Shown here: positions 1 to 9,515 of the stretch, one piece after another
Numbering within the stretch: position 1 is the stretch's first letter
Layout: each line of letters begins with the position of its first letter
Assembly (NCBI RefSeq): GCF_002906655.1
Contig: NZ_CP025795.1
Coordinates: 558,001-622,000, forward strand
Origin: Vibrio hyugaensis
GTDB lineage: Bacteria; Pseudomonadota; Gammaproteobacteria; Enterobacterales; Vibrionaceae
Direction of reading: 5' to 3'
Length of the DNA stretch: 64,000 nt
Translations under genes and position numbers: made by a program
The notes under the pieces: generated by a model
Told to the model about the DNA's origin: nothing
What the model saw: the letters and a program-made list of their open reading frames with translations, nothing else
Databases searched by the model: none

Positions 1-1
1 T

Positions 2-448
2 AAGCAATTTACCCACCAAGTGATTGGTGAAGATGATTTTGTTGGGTTAGTGAAAATCAACCACCCTTTGGCAGGAAAGACTCTGTCTCAAGCTGAAATC
101 AATCAAGCAGAATACGCCAGTTTGGTGGTGCCGGGTTGGAATGATACTCAGCCCTTTATTGCCAAGCATCTTTCAAGTGAAGTGTTGAAAGTAAAAGCGC
201 GAAGCTCCTATCTGCATACCTTACTCGATGTGGTTAAGCAGAGTGAGATCATCTTGCCTTGCTCTCGACAGCTTGCTCATTATCTGCGCGGTGAGTTTGA
301 GTATGTCTCTTTCCCTAATCACACCCCAGATGAGCTTAAAAATATTGTGCTGGTGGAATCGCACAATAAGCGCATGCACCCGATGCATCAGTGGCTCAAA
401 CGAAAAATCATCACCACTTCTCACGCCATCATCCAAGAAAAACAATAA
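2..448 (+). CDS. LysR-family transcriptional regulator, C-terminal part (cut by window edge)
   Basis: The reading frame is open to the first bases of the window, so the true start lies upstream and the DNA-binding N-terminus is missing here. The visible ~148 residues resemble the second half of a LysR substrate-binding domain: a segment like 'LVKINHPLAGK' (the usual 'HPLA' strand), a hydrophobic patch around 'VVKQSEIILPCSRQLAHYL' matching the 'G.GIA.LP' region, and a C-terminal helix ending near 'HQWLKRKI'. A hairpin terminator follows directly. The regulated target cannot be told from this window. The family call is a pattern judgement, moderately sure. Confidence 0.65.
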   Translation, partial: KQFTHQVIGEDDFVGLVKINHPLAGKTLSQAEINQAEYASLVVPGWNDTQPFIAKHLSSEVLKVKARSSYLHTLLDVVKQSEIILPCSRQLAHYLRGEFEYVSFPNHTPDELKNIVLVESHNKRMHPMHQWLKRKIITTSHAIIQEKQ

Positions 449-475
449 GCCTCTCCATCGAGAGGCTTCTTCTTA
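447..475 (+). terminator. Rho-independent terminator of the LysR gene
   Basis: AAGCCTCTC pairs with GAGAGGCTT around a 4-base loop, followed by a pyrimidine-rich TCTTCTT tail. It overlaps the stop codon region of the upstream LysR gene. Confidence 0.7.
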
Positions 476-511
476 GAGGCTTCTTCTTAGAGGTTTGTTC
501 TCAGAGGCTTG
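462..511. repeat. 14-bp tandem repeat (about 3.5 copies)
   Basis: The unit GAGGCTTCTTCTTA occurs perfectly twice (462-475, 476-489), then once degenerate (490-503), then as a partial copy from 504. It begins inside the descending arm of the terminator, so it looks like local slippage duplication of terminator sequence. Confidence 0.75.
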
Positions 512-538
512 GTCTGGGGAGATTAAGCCTGTTCTGCG

Positions 539-919
539 TTATTTTGCCGTCACGTTCGGGAAGTTGTGCATTTCTTCAATCGCTTTGGCTTTGTCACTTG
601 GACGGTAAGCACGCAGGGCGAAGTTCCAGCCCGCATCGTTCACTTCAATTACGTTATTGGCGGCACCACAGGTCTCGCCTTTCGGTGCGAAGTGAATGGT
701 GTAAGAGCCATCTTTGTTTGGTACAGCGGAGGTTGAGTCTGCGCTGTTGTTATCCGTCATCAACCAGCCTTTGCCTGAGTATGCCGTGATAGACCAGTAA
801 CCGCCTTTTTCATAGCTTAGTGACGGTTTATCGAAGGTGATGTCAGCACACTCAACTTTGCCAGTACCTGCTCGTGAAGAGTACACCGCGTACTCTGCTG
901 GTAAGCCAGCCCAGCCCAC
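539..919 (-). pseudogene. DUF1214 C-terminal fragment (decayed DUF1254/DUF1214 gene)
   Basis: The 126-residue frame matches only the last part of a DUF1254/DUF1214 protein: 'GGYWSITAYSGKGWLM', 'DGSYTIHFAPKG' and 'WNFALRAYRPSDKA' parallel the C-terminus of the intact paralogous protein at 2208-3683 ('DGNYTFHFSPTKP', 'WFVYFRAYSPSKA'). The rest (over 300 residues, including signal peptide and DUF1254 domain) is absent; upstream of about 937 the frame no longer looks like family sequence. The apparent start is a GTG inside conserved sequence with no ribosome binding site. I read it as a deletion remnant, not a functional small gene. It lies downstream of the AraC gene on the same strand. Confidence 0.7.
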
Positions 920-1049
920 AGCGGTACCAACCTTGACACTAATGGAATGACAGAAATGAATTGATGTGATTCAAATAATAACCAAACCGAATTGTAAGGT
1001 TTGATTTAACCTAAGCCTAAGTTATTGGAAGTTCGTTGCTAGTTAGTCA

Positions 1050-2075
1050 TCACAGGCTATGCTGCTTACGATATTGCAAAGGCGTTGTGCCATTGGTGCG
1101 TTTGAACTGGCGGATAAAGGAATCGGCAGAGGCGTAGCAAAGCATGTCTGCAATTGTGCCTATTGGGTATTCACTACTGATGAGTAGCTTTTTGCTCTCA
1201 GAGTCTCGAACTGCATTCACGATATCGCGGTAGGTGAGTCCATTTTTATTCAATAAGTTTTGCAGTGTTCTCGGATGTATACCCAACATTTTACTGACCA
1301 AGGTTTTGCTGATATCGCCAAGAGGGAACAACAGCAGAATGGAGTTGGTTGTGATTTCGAGCAGGGTGTTGTGATGTTGAAGGCCGTGAGAAATCTTGCG
1401 CCGCATTTGGTAGGTAATGGCCATCTCCAAGCTGGGCTTTTCTGCGAGCAGTGTTTTTGGAAACTCAAAACCATCGAACTGGCTACCCAATATCACCTTA
1501 CATCCGAAGAAGTGTTCGAGCCGTTCAATCTGAGTTTGTTGTTGTGATCCCGATTCGCCTTGGTAGCGAGCTTTAAAGTGGACTTGATGTAACTTTAGCC
1601 GATCACCCAACACCATTTTAAAAGTTGTAATGATGCCACCGATGGAGAGTAGAGCGTGCTGGCTGGTGTCTACCTCGGTTTCAAACAAGAATTGAGTAAG
1701 GTGGCGGGCAATGTCGTCACGAATATTGAGTTGATGGCGTGATGCACGTTGTTGATAGCGGTAAAGACCAAACAGAACAGGATAGATATTCGCGAGTGAT
1801 TCCTGATTGGCAATCAATAACATGGCGATATCCAAAGACTGGTAATCAATTAAGGTGCTCAGTTCTAGAGCGAATAGTGGGTCTTGAGTTTCGTTGGCTG
1901 CTAAGTTCAGAAGTTCAGCAAACTGCTGGTGGCTAAGTTCTTGGTTTTCATCATGCAAGGTTGAGATCTGAATGTTGAGTTGTGAAGTCAATATCTGCGG
2001 CTCAATACCATATCTTCTGCACAATTCAGGAAAGGCCGATAGATATAACGCGCTCAATCGATATTCGTTTTTCAC
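1050..2075 (-). CDS. AraC-family transcriptional regulator with arabinose-binding-like N-domain
   Basis: This 341-residue protein has the layout of the OruR/ToxT-like AraC group: an N-terminal ligand-binding region (about residues 20-205, the 'Arabinose_bd' type) and a C-terminal double helix-turn-helix. The first HTH lies near 'LGIHPRTLQNLLNKNG' and the second near 'IADMLCYASADSFIRQFKR', ending in the family's 'GTTPLQYRKQ' signature. It diverges from the DUF1254/DUF1214 gene starting at 2208, with 132 bases between them, so it is the likely regulator of that gene; this is inference from position. The ligand is unknown. Confidence 0.88.
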   Translation of the reverse strand: MKNEYRLSALYLSAFPELCRRYGIEPQILTSQLNIQISTLHDENQELSHQQFAELLNLAANETQDPLFALELSTLIDYQSLDIAMLLIANQESLANIYPVLFGLYRYQQRASRHQLNIRDDIARHLTQFLFETEVDTSQHALLSIGGIITTFKMVLGDRLKLHQVHFKARYQGESGSQQQTQIERLEHFFGCKVILGSQFDGFEFPKTLLAEKPSLEMAITYQMRRKISHGLQHHNTLLEITTNSILLLFPLGDISKTLVSKMLGIHPRTLQNLLNKNGLTYRDIVNAVRDSESKKLLISSEYPIGTIADMLCYASADSFIRQFKRTNGTTPLQYRKQHSL

Positions 2076-2207
2076 TAAAATATTCTCAAAATGTCAATTT
2101 TCAATCGTAGCTTGTTTTTATACTGCGTCACATTGAGTTGGTCAAGATATGGCTGACTTCACCTTCATCATCCTGATTTCGCCTGAAACGACGAGTAGAG
2201 AATAGAC

Positions 2208-3683
2208 ATGAAAAAAGTAGCGAAAACCCTTATCTCTGGTTTGATATTTGCGGCTCTAACCGGCACCGCTTACGCGCAAAGCAACATCAAGATTGAGAAC
2301 ATGCACACCCGCTCTGGTGATTTTGCTTTTGAAACCAGCGTGCTTAACGGCATTCCAACAGAGGAAAGCTCCAAGAAATTGTTTAACTTGATGGATTTTC
2401 AACGTTCGACGCAAGCTTACATCTGGTCTATTCCGCTGACGTCTAGCTACGCGTGGAAAGCAGCGTATGAAAAAATGGGCTCAGAAGATGGCCAAATTAC
2501 GTATGTAGAATCGCACCAATCGAAGTTGGGCGGTCTGACTTACAACACCTCAACGCCGTATGCGATTACGTGGTTCAACGTAGAAAAAGAACCAGTCGTG
2601 GTAAACATTCCGACCGATGAACTGCGTGGTGCTGTGCATACCATGTGGCAGATTGGCATTGCACAAATGACCAAACCAGGCACATACGTGATAAAAGCAA
2701 AGGGCAGCGAAACGCCGAAGAACCTACCAAAAGATGCGGTGGTACTTGAATCGGATACTAACTATGTCTTCTTTGGTGTGCGCTTAATGGCGAAAACAGA
2801 GAAACAACGCATGACGGACTTGGAGTCGATGTCAATCACGCATCTGGATGGCAAACCACTCAGCGATCGAGGTGTTAACTTCCCGAAAAAAGGTCTCGAT
2901 GCGAAACACCCACGTGGTATGGAGTTTTGGCAAGTGCTCAACGAAGCCATTCAAACAGAACCTGTTGCAGAGCGCGATCGCATGATGCATGACATGTTGC
3001 GTCCATTGGGTATTGAGAAGGGTAAACCTTTCGAACCAAATGCCGAACAAGTGAAGATCATGCAAGAAGCGGTAGTGCTTGGTGAGGCCATGACTAAGAA
3101 TATCGACTTCAACAAAACGGGGCGTTTACATCAATCAGAATATGGGCCTGAAGGGAACCGTTGGGAAGTTGCAACAGCATCAACACCAAACCAAGATCGA
3201 GCTTATGGCATGGATCTCGATGGTCGCGCTGCATGGTTTTATGAAGCGGTGACGAACGATATTGCGATGCATGGTTTTGAAAATGGTGGCTGGGGTCAGA
3301 TTTACCTTGATAACTACCGTGATGGCGAAGGCTATGGCCTAAATGGTAGCAATCACTACACACTGACTTTAGATGGCGATGTGAATTACGCCGATTTGTT
3401 CTGGACCATTACGGTGTACAACGTGGAAAACCGCGCCATCATCGATAACGACATTCAACGTGCCGATGTGGGCTCAAACGTTCCGGGCACAGTAAAAGAC
3501 GCGGATGGTAACTACACTTTCCACTTCTCGCCAACCAAGCCAGAAGGTGTGAATGAAGCGAACTGGGTACAAACTCGACCAGATGAAAACTGGTTTGTGT
3601 ACTTCCGTGCTTACTCACCAAGCAAAGCGTTTGTGGAGCAAAAGCCAGAAACGATTCTGCCAAACTTTAAACACGTGAAATAA
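2208..3683 (+). CDS. Secreted DUF1254/DUF1214 domain protein
   Basis: A 491-residue protein with a clear Sec signal peptide (residues 1-23, ending 'GTAYA'). The DUF1254 domain occupies roughly residues 70-200 and the DUF1214 domain roughly 370-475, ending with 'WFVYFRAYSPSKAFVEQK'. The family is widespread in bacteria and exported; the biochemical role is not established. Length fits full-length members. The divergent AraC gene (1050-2075) probably controls it. A C-terminal remnant of a related gene sits on the far side of that regulator (539-919), suggesting an older duplication around araC. A strong hairpin terminator follows. Confidence 0.85.
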   Translation: MKKVAKTLISGLIFAALTGTAYAQSNIKIENMHTRSGDFAFETSVLNGIPTEESSKKLFNLMDFQRSTQAYIWSIPLTSSYAWKAAYEKMGSEDGQITYVESHQSKLGGLTYNTSTPYAITWFNVEKEPVVVNIPTDELRGAVHTMWQIGIAQMTKPGTYVIKAKGSETPKNLPKDAVVLESDTNYVFFGVRLMAKTEKQRMTDLESMSITHLDGKPLSDRGVNFPKKGLDAKHPRGMEFWQVLNEAIQTEPVAERDRMMHDMLRPLGIEKGKPFEPNAEQVKIMQEAVVLGEAMTKNIDFNKTGRLHQSEYGPEGNRWEVATASTPNQDRAYGMDLDGRAAWFYEAVTNDIAMHGFENGGWGQIYLDNYRDGEGYGLNGSNHYTLTLDGDVNYADLFWTITVYNVENRAIIDNDIQRADVGSNVPGTVKDADGNYTFHFSPTKPEGVNEANWVQTRPDENWFVYFRAYSPSKAFVEQKPETILPNFKHVK

Positions 3684-3689
3684 ACCAAA

Positions 3690-3725
3690 AGCCACCATGA
3701 TGAAGTTCTTCATGGTGGCTTGTTA
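3690..3725. terminator. Bidirectional terminator between the DUF1254 gene and tyrS
   Basis: AGCCACCATGA pairs with TCATGGTGGCT (11-bp perfect stem, 9-base loop), then TTGTTATT on the plus strand; A-rich sequence upstream gives a T-tract for the minus strand. The two genes converge here. Confidence 0.8.
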
Positions 3726-4982
3726 TTAGTTAGCTATTCTCTTCACCAAGTAGAAATGCTTTTTACCTCGTTGAAGCAACCAGTATTGATCGAACAACGG
3801 GAAGTTCAAACTTGGGTTTTCTGCATCAATTTTCTCGCCGTTCACACTGATGGCGTTGTTGCCAATCAGCTCACGAGCAATGCGTTTTGAGTTGGCTAAG
3901 CCCGATTCAACCAGTAGTTCTACCAAGTCTTGCTCAGCACTTTGCATGCTCGGTAAGCCATCGAGTTCCAACTGCTTTAGCTCGCTCAAACTTAGTTGCT
4001 GCACATTGCCGCTAAATAGCGCTTGAGTGATTCGCTCCGCACTTGCTAAGCCTTCTTCACCATGGACAAAACGCGTCATTTGCTCTGCTAAGATACGCTG
4101 TGCTTGTGGTTTGCCTTTGCTCTCTTTGTCTTGTGCTTCAATCGCAGCAATCTCATCGCAACTCAAGAAGGTGTAGTAGCGCAGGAAGTGGTAAACATCG
4201 GCATCTTCCGCAGACAACCAGAATTGGTAGAAAGCGTAAGGTGAGGTCTTACTTGGATCTAACCACACAGCGCCGCCTTCGGTTTTACCAAATTTAGTGC
4301 CGTCAGATTTGGTGATCAAAGGTAGGGTTAGACCGAAGACCTGCTCACCATTTTGACGGCGAGTAAGGTCAATGCCGCTAACAATGTTGCCCCATTGGTC
4401 ATTGCCACCGATTTGTAGGCGGCAACCGTACTGACGGTTTAGTTCTGCGAAGTCGTAAGATTGCAGCAGTGCGTAACTGAACTCGGTAAATGAGATGCCT
4501 TGATCTGGACGTTGTAAGCGTTGCTTCACCGACTCTCGGCTGATCATGGTGTTCACGGAGAAATGCTTACCTACGTCGCGGAAGAAGTCGATCACGTTAA
4601 TCTGCTTCACCCAATCCGCATTGTTTACCATGATCATTGGCTTGCTGACTTGGTTATTCATCAACTGTTGAATTTGATTCGACAGATCTTGTACCCAACC
4701 CGTTACGGTCTCTTCTGAGTTTAAGCTTCGCTCTGTGGCTTTAAAGCTCGGGTCACCAATCATACCGGTCGCACCACCAATCAGAGCGATGGCTTGATGT
4801 CCTGCATCTTGAAAGCGCTTGAGCATAATCAGTGGAACAAGGTGGCCAATGTGCAAGCTACCTGCGGTTGGATCGAAACCGCAGTACAAGGTTTGTGGCT
4901 CAGATAGCAGTTGTTGAACTTGGTCTAAATCGCTCGCTTGGGCAATCAAACCGCGAGCTTGTAAATCTTCAATCAGTGTCAT
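3726..4982 (-). CDS. tyrS: Tyrosyl-tRNA synthetase
   Basis: A 418-residue class I aminoacyl-tRNA synthetase that charges tRNA-Tyr. The HIGH motif is seen as '[14 protein letters not shown]', tyrosine-pocket residues in '[15 protein letters not shown]' and '[11 protein letters not shown]', and the KMSKS-equivalent loop as 'KFGKTEGG'. A C-terminal S4 RNA-binding domain starts near '[19 protein letters not shown]'. The sequence follows the E. coli TyrS type closely in length and motifs. Vibrios can carry two tyrS genes; whether this is the only copy cannot be seen here. It lies 81 bases downstream of a LuxR-type gene on the same strand, so it may have its own promoter in that gap. Confidence 0.95.
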   Translation of the reverse strand: MTLIEDLQARGLIAQASDLDQVQQLLSEPQTLYCGFDPTAGSLHIGHLVPLIMLKRFQDAGHQAIALIGGATGMIGDPSFKATERSLNSEETVTGWVQDLSNQIQQLMNNQVSKPMIMVNNADWVKQINVIDFFRDVGKHFSVNTMISRESVKQRLQRPDQGISFTEFSYALLQSYDFAELNRQYGCRLQIGGNDQWGNIVSGIDLTRRQNGEQVFGLTLPLITKSDGTKFGKTEGGAVWLDPSKTSPYAFYQFWLSAEDADVYHFLRYYTFLSCDEIAAIEAQDKESKGKPQAQRILAEQMTRFVHGEEGLASAERITQALFSGNVQQLSLSELKQLELDGLPSMQSAEQDLVELLVESGLANSKRIARELIGNNAISVNGEKIDAENPSLNFPLFDQYWLLQRGKKHFYLVKRIAN

Positions 4983-5063
4983 CGTCTTATCTTTGTCTGG
5001 TTTGGTTGTATTCAGATTAAAAGGCGATGTGGAATCGAGATATATCCCTAAAGGGACAGTTTG

Positions 5064-5885
5064 TTATCTTGATTGAGTGATCAGGTGGTTGAGAAACAAC
5101 TGAAAGAACTCGCTCAACGACGCCACATTCAGCTGCGCGTAGATGCGTTTACGGTGATTCTTAACTGTGCCTTCTGCCACATCTAGCTGCGTTGCTATCT
5201 CTTTGCTGTCATAGCCTTGCGCGATCAATGCTGCGATTTCCTGTTCTCGTTTGGTGAGGACAGTTTCGCCAAAAGACGCCAGTGCGGATTCAATCGCTGC
5301 ACGCATGTGCCCTGAATATGCGTTAGGGCTGAATACTGGTTCGGCGAGTGTAAACTCGGTCTGTTTCCAGTGTTGTTGGCACAAAGACTGAATAATCGCG
5401 AAGTAAGATTTGAGCTTGGTGACTTGAGCCTTGGTGAAGCGTTTATCGTCTTGCATAAATCCAAAGTAGAGCATCACCCAACGCGTCGATTCGATTTCGA
5501 TCAGCATACTGAGTTCATCCTTCCAGCCCGTTTGATGGTAAAACTGCTCACAGTAGGCTTGGTAATCGAGATCGTTACGCGCGACGTCTTTGCCTACGAC
5601 ATCTTTGAGCGTAAAAATGCCTTGCTCTTTGTTGGCGTTAAGCTTCTGGTAAAACGGGTCGTTTTGAAAAGAGGTGGTGAGGTAACGCTGGAACAAAAGC
5701 TCGCGTTCATTCTCAATCGAATCATACAGATAGATAGGGTGTTTGCCTTCGCGGTAGCCAAGGATCACCGCGCAATCAAAACTCAATAACGAAGCAATAA
5801 CGCGCATGAGTTTAGGCGTAAAGCTTGGTGAGTTAAGGGCAGAAATTGTTTCTGCAAGTTGAGTGTTGAATGCGTCGTTAGGCAT
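5064..5885 (-). CDS. LuxR-type (GerE HTH) transcriptional regulator
   Basis: The C-terminus carries a textbook LuxR/GerE helix-turn-helix: 'LTKREQEIAALIAQGYDSKEIATQL' then 'VAEGTVKNHRKRIYAQLNV'. The N-terminal ~200 residues show no receiver-domain motifs and I do not recognise a ligand domain. The frame is open to 5981, but I place the start at the ATG at 5885 ('MPNDAFNTQ') because a good terminator for the preceding SYLF gene (5950-5976) falls inside the longer version, whose first residues look non-native. Result: 273 residues. Target genes unknown. Confidence 0.8.
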   Translation of the reverse strand: MPNDAFNTQLAETISALNSPSFTPKLMRVIASLLSFDCAVILGYREGKHPIYLYDSIENERELLFQRYLTTSFQNDPFYQKLNANKEQGIFTLKDVVGKDVARNDLDYQAYCEQFYHQTGWKDELSMLIEIESTRWVMLYFGFMQDDKRFTKAQVTKLKSYFAIIQSLCQQHWKQTEFTLAEPVFSPNAYSGHMRAAIESALASFGETVLTKREQEIAALIAQGYDSKEIATQLDVAEGTVKNHRKRIYAQLNVASLSEFFQLFLNHLITQSR

Positions 5886-5949
5886 GGGAATTCGAGCGTG
5901 CGATAAAGGTTGAGATAAGCATAACGCAACAGACTGATATCCCAAAGTG

Positions 5950-5976
5950 ATCAAAAAGGGGAGCGTTGTGCTCCCC
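5950..5976 (-). terminator. Terminator of the SYLF-domain gene
   Basis: On the minus strand GGGGAGC-ACAAC-GCTCCCC is followed by TTTTTGA. It lies just after the SYLF gene stop and argues for the shorter start of the downstream LuxR-type gene. Confidence 0.75.
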
Positions 5977-6002
5977 ATCAATAAATCCTTGTCACTAAGC
6001 GA

Positions 6003-6782
6003 TTACTGCGAATCGGTCAGCTCTTTGTTGACCCAGTATTTCGAACCAGAAACGTTCGCATCAACCAACAAGCCTGTGGTGTTTAACTGATATACCGCTA
6101 CGCCGCTGTTGAATTGGGCTGTCATTTCTTCGCCATCCTCACCCGCAACTAAAGAGGCTTCGCTTGATGCTTCCCAACCTTCTTCGACAAAAGTGTTGAA
6201 GTCTTTTTCATGTTCGAACAACACCACTTGTTGGTAGAACTTACCGCCAACACCAAGGGCAACACCCGCGCCAAACATATTCATGTAAGTGCGCTTATCC
6301 GTCGATTTGTTCACTGCAACACCGGAGCCTGAGTTGGTGTGGAACATCAGCGACAGTTTACGTGAATCAAACACGGCATAACCGTAAGCTTTGTCGTAAA
6401 GATCTTTCGCTTCTGGTTTCTCGTTGAAGAGTTTTAGTAAAGTGCTATCCGCCATTAAATCAATCGCTTGGCGTGCTTCTTCTGGCGTATCGCCTTCCAT
6501 CAATTCATCGATTTTCTTATCGGCGTCGTCGATCCACTTTTTACTGGTCTCAATGCTGGCGTCGGTCCATTCACCAGCGGTGTTGATCGCATCTTCAGAC
6601 CAGTTAGTGAAATCTTGCCAAGCTTGTTTAGAGAACGCCTTGGTGTCATCCCAAGTGTCTTTTGCAGTATCAGAGACGGCGTCACCAAGGTCTGAGAGAC
6701 TGTTAGAAATGTCGTCCCAGTCCGCATAAGCCGGAGAGGCGAGTAGCGTTAAAGCGGTAACAAGTGCAAGTGGCTTTTTCAT
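6003..6782 (-). CDS. Exported SYLF (YSC84-like) lipid-binding domain protein
   Basis: A 259-residue protein with a Sec signal peptide (residues 1-20, ending 'SPAYA'). Residues ~22-95 are an acidic helical stretch rich in W/D repeats ('DTWDDTKAFSKQAWQDF'), followed by the SYLF domain (about 105-255) with 'AYGYAVFDSRKLSLMF', 'GSGVAVNKSTDKRTYMNM' and the glycine-rich 'FGAGVALGVGGKFYQQVV'. SYLF/YSC84 domains bind phosphoinositides in eukaryotes; the bacterial exported members are uncharacterised, so the role here is unknown. It is transcribed alone, between the ppsA terminator and its own terminator at 5950-5976. Confidence 0.8.
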   Translation of the reverse strand: MKKPLALVTALTLLASPAYADWDDISNSLSDLGDAVSDTAKDTWDDTKAFSKQAWQDFTNWSEDAINTAGEWTDASIETSKKWIDDADKKIDELMEGDTPEEARQAIDLMADSTLLKLFNEKPEAKDLYDKAYGYAVFDSRKLSLMFHTNSGSGVAVNKSTDKRTYMNMFGAGVALGVGGKFYQQVVLFEHEKDFNTFVEEGWEASSEASLVAGEDGEEMTAQFNSGVAVYQLNTTGLLVDANVSGSKYWVNKELTDSQ

Positions 6783-6901
6783 AGGTCCATTCTTTTATGA
6801 AATCAGATTCTTTCATTCTAGGTGAAAAATCTCAGAGGGGAAATTAGCACGCCGTTTAGGTTGGGATTGTCGTCACGAACTCACAGAGCTTTGACATGAT
6901 A

Positions 6902-6940
6902 GACAAAGAAAAAGCCCTCAAACCGAGGCTTGAGGGCTTA
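6902..6940 (-). terminator. ppsA terminator
   Basis: On the minus strand AAGCCCTCAA pairs with TTGAGGGCTT (10-bp perfect stem), followed by TTTTCTTTGTC. It lies 26 bases after the ppsA stop. Confidence 0.85.
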
Positions 6941-6965
6941 GCATTGCGAGTTGGAAACGAGCGTA

Positions 6966-9335
6966 TTACTTGCTCACTTTACCTAGCTTCAACCATGTAT
7001 CGATAACCGTATCTGGGTTCAATGACACAGAGCTGATGCCTTGTTCCATCAACCATTCCGCTAGGTCATCGTGGTCTGATGGGCCTTGGCCACAGATACC
7101 GACGTATTTGCCTGCTTTGGTTGCCGCATCAATGGCCATTTGCAGCATGGCTTTCACTGCTGGGTTACGCTCATCGAATAGGTGTGCAACATCGCCAGAG
7201 TCACGATCCAGACCAAGTGTAAGCTGAGTCATGTCGTTTGAGCCGATAGAGAAACCATCGAAGTACTTCAAGAACTCTTCAGCAAGTACTGCGTTTGACG
7301 GTAGCTCACACATCATGATGACTTTCAGACCTTGGTCGCCGCGGCGTAGGTCGAACTTAGCTAGTAGGTCGATAACCGATGCCGCTTCGCTTGGTGTACG
7401 TACGAATGGGATCATGATTTCAACGTTCTTCAGACCCATCTCGTTACGAACGCGTTTGATTGCTTGAGTTTCTAGCTCGAAACAGTCTTCAAACACTGGA
7501 GAAATGTAGCGAGACGCACCACGGAAGCCCAGCATTGGGTTCTCTTCATGCGGTTCGTAACCTTTACCACCAACTAAGTTGCTGTACTCGTTCGATTTGA
7601 AGTCAGACATACGCACGATCACGCGTTTTGGCCAGAATGCCGACGCGATAGTCGCGATGCCTTCGGTTAGCTTGCTAACGTAGAAATCGATTGGATCGTT
7701 GTAACCACGAATACGCTCAGTGATTTCCGCTTTTAGCTCATCGCTCTGCGCATCGAAGTTCAGTAGTGCTTTCGGGTGAATACCAATCATCTTGTTGATG
7801 ATGAATTCAAGACGCGCAAGACCCACACCTTCGTTCGGGATTTGAGCGAAGTCGAACGCACGGTCTGGGTTACCCACGTTCATCATGACTTTGGTTGGAA
7901 GCAGTGGAAGCTCATCGACCGCAGAGCGTTTGATTTCGAAATCCAGCTCGCCTTGGTAAACGTAGCCCGTTTCACCTTCTGCACAAGACACAGTCACTGT
8001 CTCGCCGTCTGTTAGCTTGCTGGTGGCGTCACCACAACCAACGATTGCAGGAATACCTAGCTCACGTGCGATGATGGCTGCGTGACAAGTACGACCGCCA
8101 CGGTTCGTGACAATCGCAGACGCCTTCTTCATTACTGGTTCCCAATCTGGGTCAGTCATGTCTGTCACCAGCACATCACCATCTTGCACCAATGACATTT
8201 GGTCTAGAGAGTCGACTAAGCGCACTGGGCCTTTGCCGATACGTTGACCAATCGCACGACCTTCAACCAAAACATCTGCTTTGTTGCTTAGCTCGTAACG
8301 CTCAATCACGTTTTGCTCGCTTTGAGAACATACTGTCTCTGGGCGTGCCTGTACGATGTAAAGCTTGCCGTCGATGCCATCTTTTGCCCACTCAATATCC
8401 ATAGGACGTTTGTAGTGCTTTTCGATGATCATCGCTTGTTTGGCTAGCTCTTTGATCTCTTCATCATTCAGAGAGAAGGCGTTGCGCTCTTCTACTGAAG
8501 TATCGATGATCTCAACTTGCTTACCGATCTCTTGACGGTCTGAGTAGATCATTTTGATCTGCTTAGAGCCAAAGGTCTTCTTAACAATTGGGTGTTGACC
8601 CGCTTCTAGCATTGGTTTGTGAACGTAGAATTCATCAGGGTTAACCGCTCCCTGAACCACCATTTCACCCAAGCCCCAAGAAGAGGTGATGAATACGACT
8701 TGGTCGAAGCCAGATTCCGTATCGAGGGTGAACATAACGCCAGAAGAGGCTTTGTCCGAGCGCACCATGCGTTGAATACCTGCCGATAGCGAAATGCCGC
8801 GGTGGTTAAAGCCTTGGTGTACACGGTATGAAATTGCACGGTCATTGAACAAAGAAGTGTAAACGTGTTTGGTCGCTTCTAGTACTGCATCAATGCCTTT
8901 TACGTTTAGGAACGTCTCTTGCTGACCAGCAAATGACGCATCCGGTAGATCCTCTGCAGTTGCAGAAGAGCGAACGGCAACAGAAATCTCAGGATGATTG
9001 TCTGTCAGTTCTTTGTAGTTATCGCGGATGTCTTGTTCAAGATCCGCAGGGAATGGCGCTTCTAATACCCATTGACGGATCTTTGCACCTGTCTCACGCA
9101 GTGCTTCTACATCCTCAACGTCTAGTTCATCAAGTAGTTGGTGAATACGTTCATCCAAACCTTCGTGGTCTAGGAATTGATTAAACGCATAAGAGGTGGT
9201 CGCAAAACCGTTTGGTACTGATACGCCAACATTGGCTAGGTTAGAAACCATTTCGCCAAGTGAAGCATTTTTACCGCCGACTTTGTCGACATCATCCATG
9301 GATAGGCCATTGAACCAGAGGGTGTTCTTTTGCAT
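6966..9335 (-). CDS. ppsA: Phosphoenolpyruvate synthase
   Basis: Makes PEP from pyruvate and ATP, releasing AMP and phosphate, for gluconeogenesis. The N-terminal ATP-binding domain begins '[15 protein letters not shown]'; the swivelling phosphohistidine domain shows '[18 protein letters not shown]' with the catalytic His; the C-terminal TIM-barrel domain has '[11 protein letters not shown]'-like sequence and the active-site Cys in 'GICGQGPSD'. The ORF extends to 9383, but the ATG at 9335 ('[10 protein letters not shown]') is preceded by GGAGAAAGAC and gives 789 residues, matching the family's ~792. It diverges from ppsR, which regulates it by phosphorylation. Confidence 0.96.
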   Translation of the reverse strand: MQKNTLWFNGLSMDDVDKVGGKNASLGEMVSNLANVGVSVPNGFATTSYAFNQFLDHEGLDERIHQLLDELDVEDVEALRETGAKIRQWVLEAPFPADLEQDIRDNYKELTDNHPEISVAVRSSATAEDLPDASFAGQQETFLNVKGIDAVLEATKHVYTSLFNDRAISYRVHQGFNHRGISLSAGIQRMVRSDKASSGVMFTLDTESGFDQVVFITSSWGLGEMVVQGAVNPDEFYVHKPMLEAGQHPIVKKTFGSKQIKMIYSDRQEIGKQVEIIDTSVEERNAFSLNDEEIKELAKQAMIIEKHYKRPMDIEWAKDGIDGKLYIVQARPETVCSQSEQNVIERYELSNKADVLVEGRAIGQRIGKGPVRLVDSLDQMSLVQDGDVLVTDMTDPDWEPVMKKASAIVTNRGGRTCHAAIIARELGIPAIVGCGDATSKLTDGETVTVSCAEGETGYVYQGELDFEIKRSAVDELPLLPTKVMMNVGNPDRAFDFAQIPNEGVGLARLEFIINKMIGIHPKALLNFDAQSDELKAEITERIRGYNDPIDFYVSKLTEGIATIASAFWPKRVIVRMSDFKSNEYSNLVGGKGYEPHEENPMLGFRGASRYISPVFEDCFELETQAIKRVRNEMGLKNVEIMIPFVRTPSEAASVIDLLAKFDLRRGDQGLKVIMMCELPSNAVLAEEFLKYFDGFSIGSNDMTQLTLGLDRDSGDVAHLFDERNPAVKAMLQMAIDAATKAGKYVGICGQGPSDHDDLAEWLMEQGISSVSLNPDTVIDTWLKLGKVSK

Positions 9336-9515
9336 GTCTTTCTCCAGAAACATTGCAGCAATTGTAGGGGGACTTAAAGGCAAACGATTACGTATTGGCT
9401 GAAAAAAATTCTCAAGGAATTTTCAAAGCTGTGGGGAACGTAATTGCAAGCCAAATTGATTTATTAATATTATGTAAACCATCCTACTCAAATGAATTTG
9501 AAAAAATAAACAAAA

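Noticed and set aside
391..789. 132-codon plus-strand frame opposite the DUF1214 fragment
   Set aside because: Composition is Ser/Cys/Arg/Leu-rich nonsense and it lies antisense to a recognisable protein fragment.
1250..1547. Frames on both strands within the AraC gene
   Set aside because: Shadows of a gene whose own frame matches AraC motifs throughout.
5886..5981. Longer start for the LuxR-type regulator
   Set aside because: The extension covers a good rho-independent terminator for the preceding gene and reads as unlikely protein.
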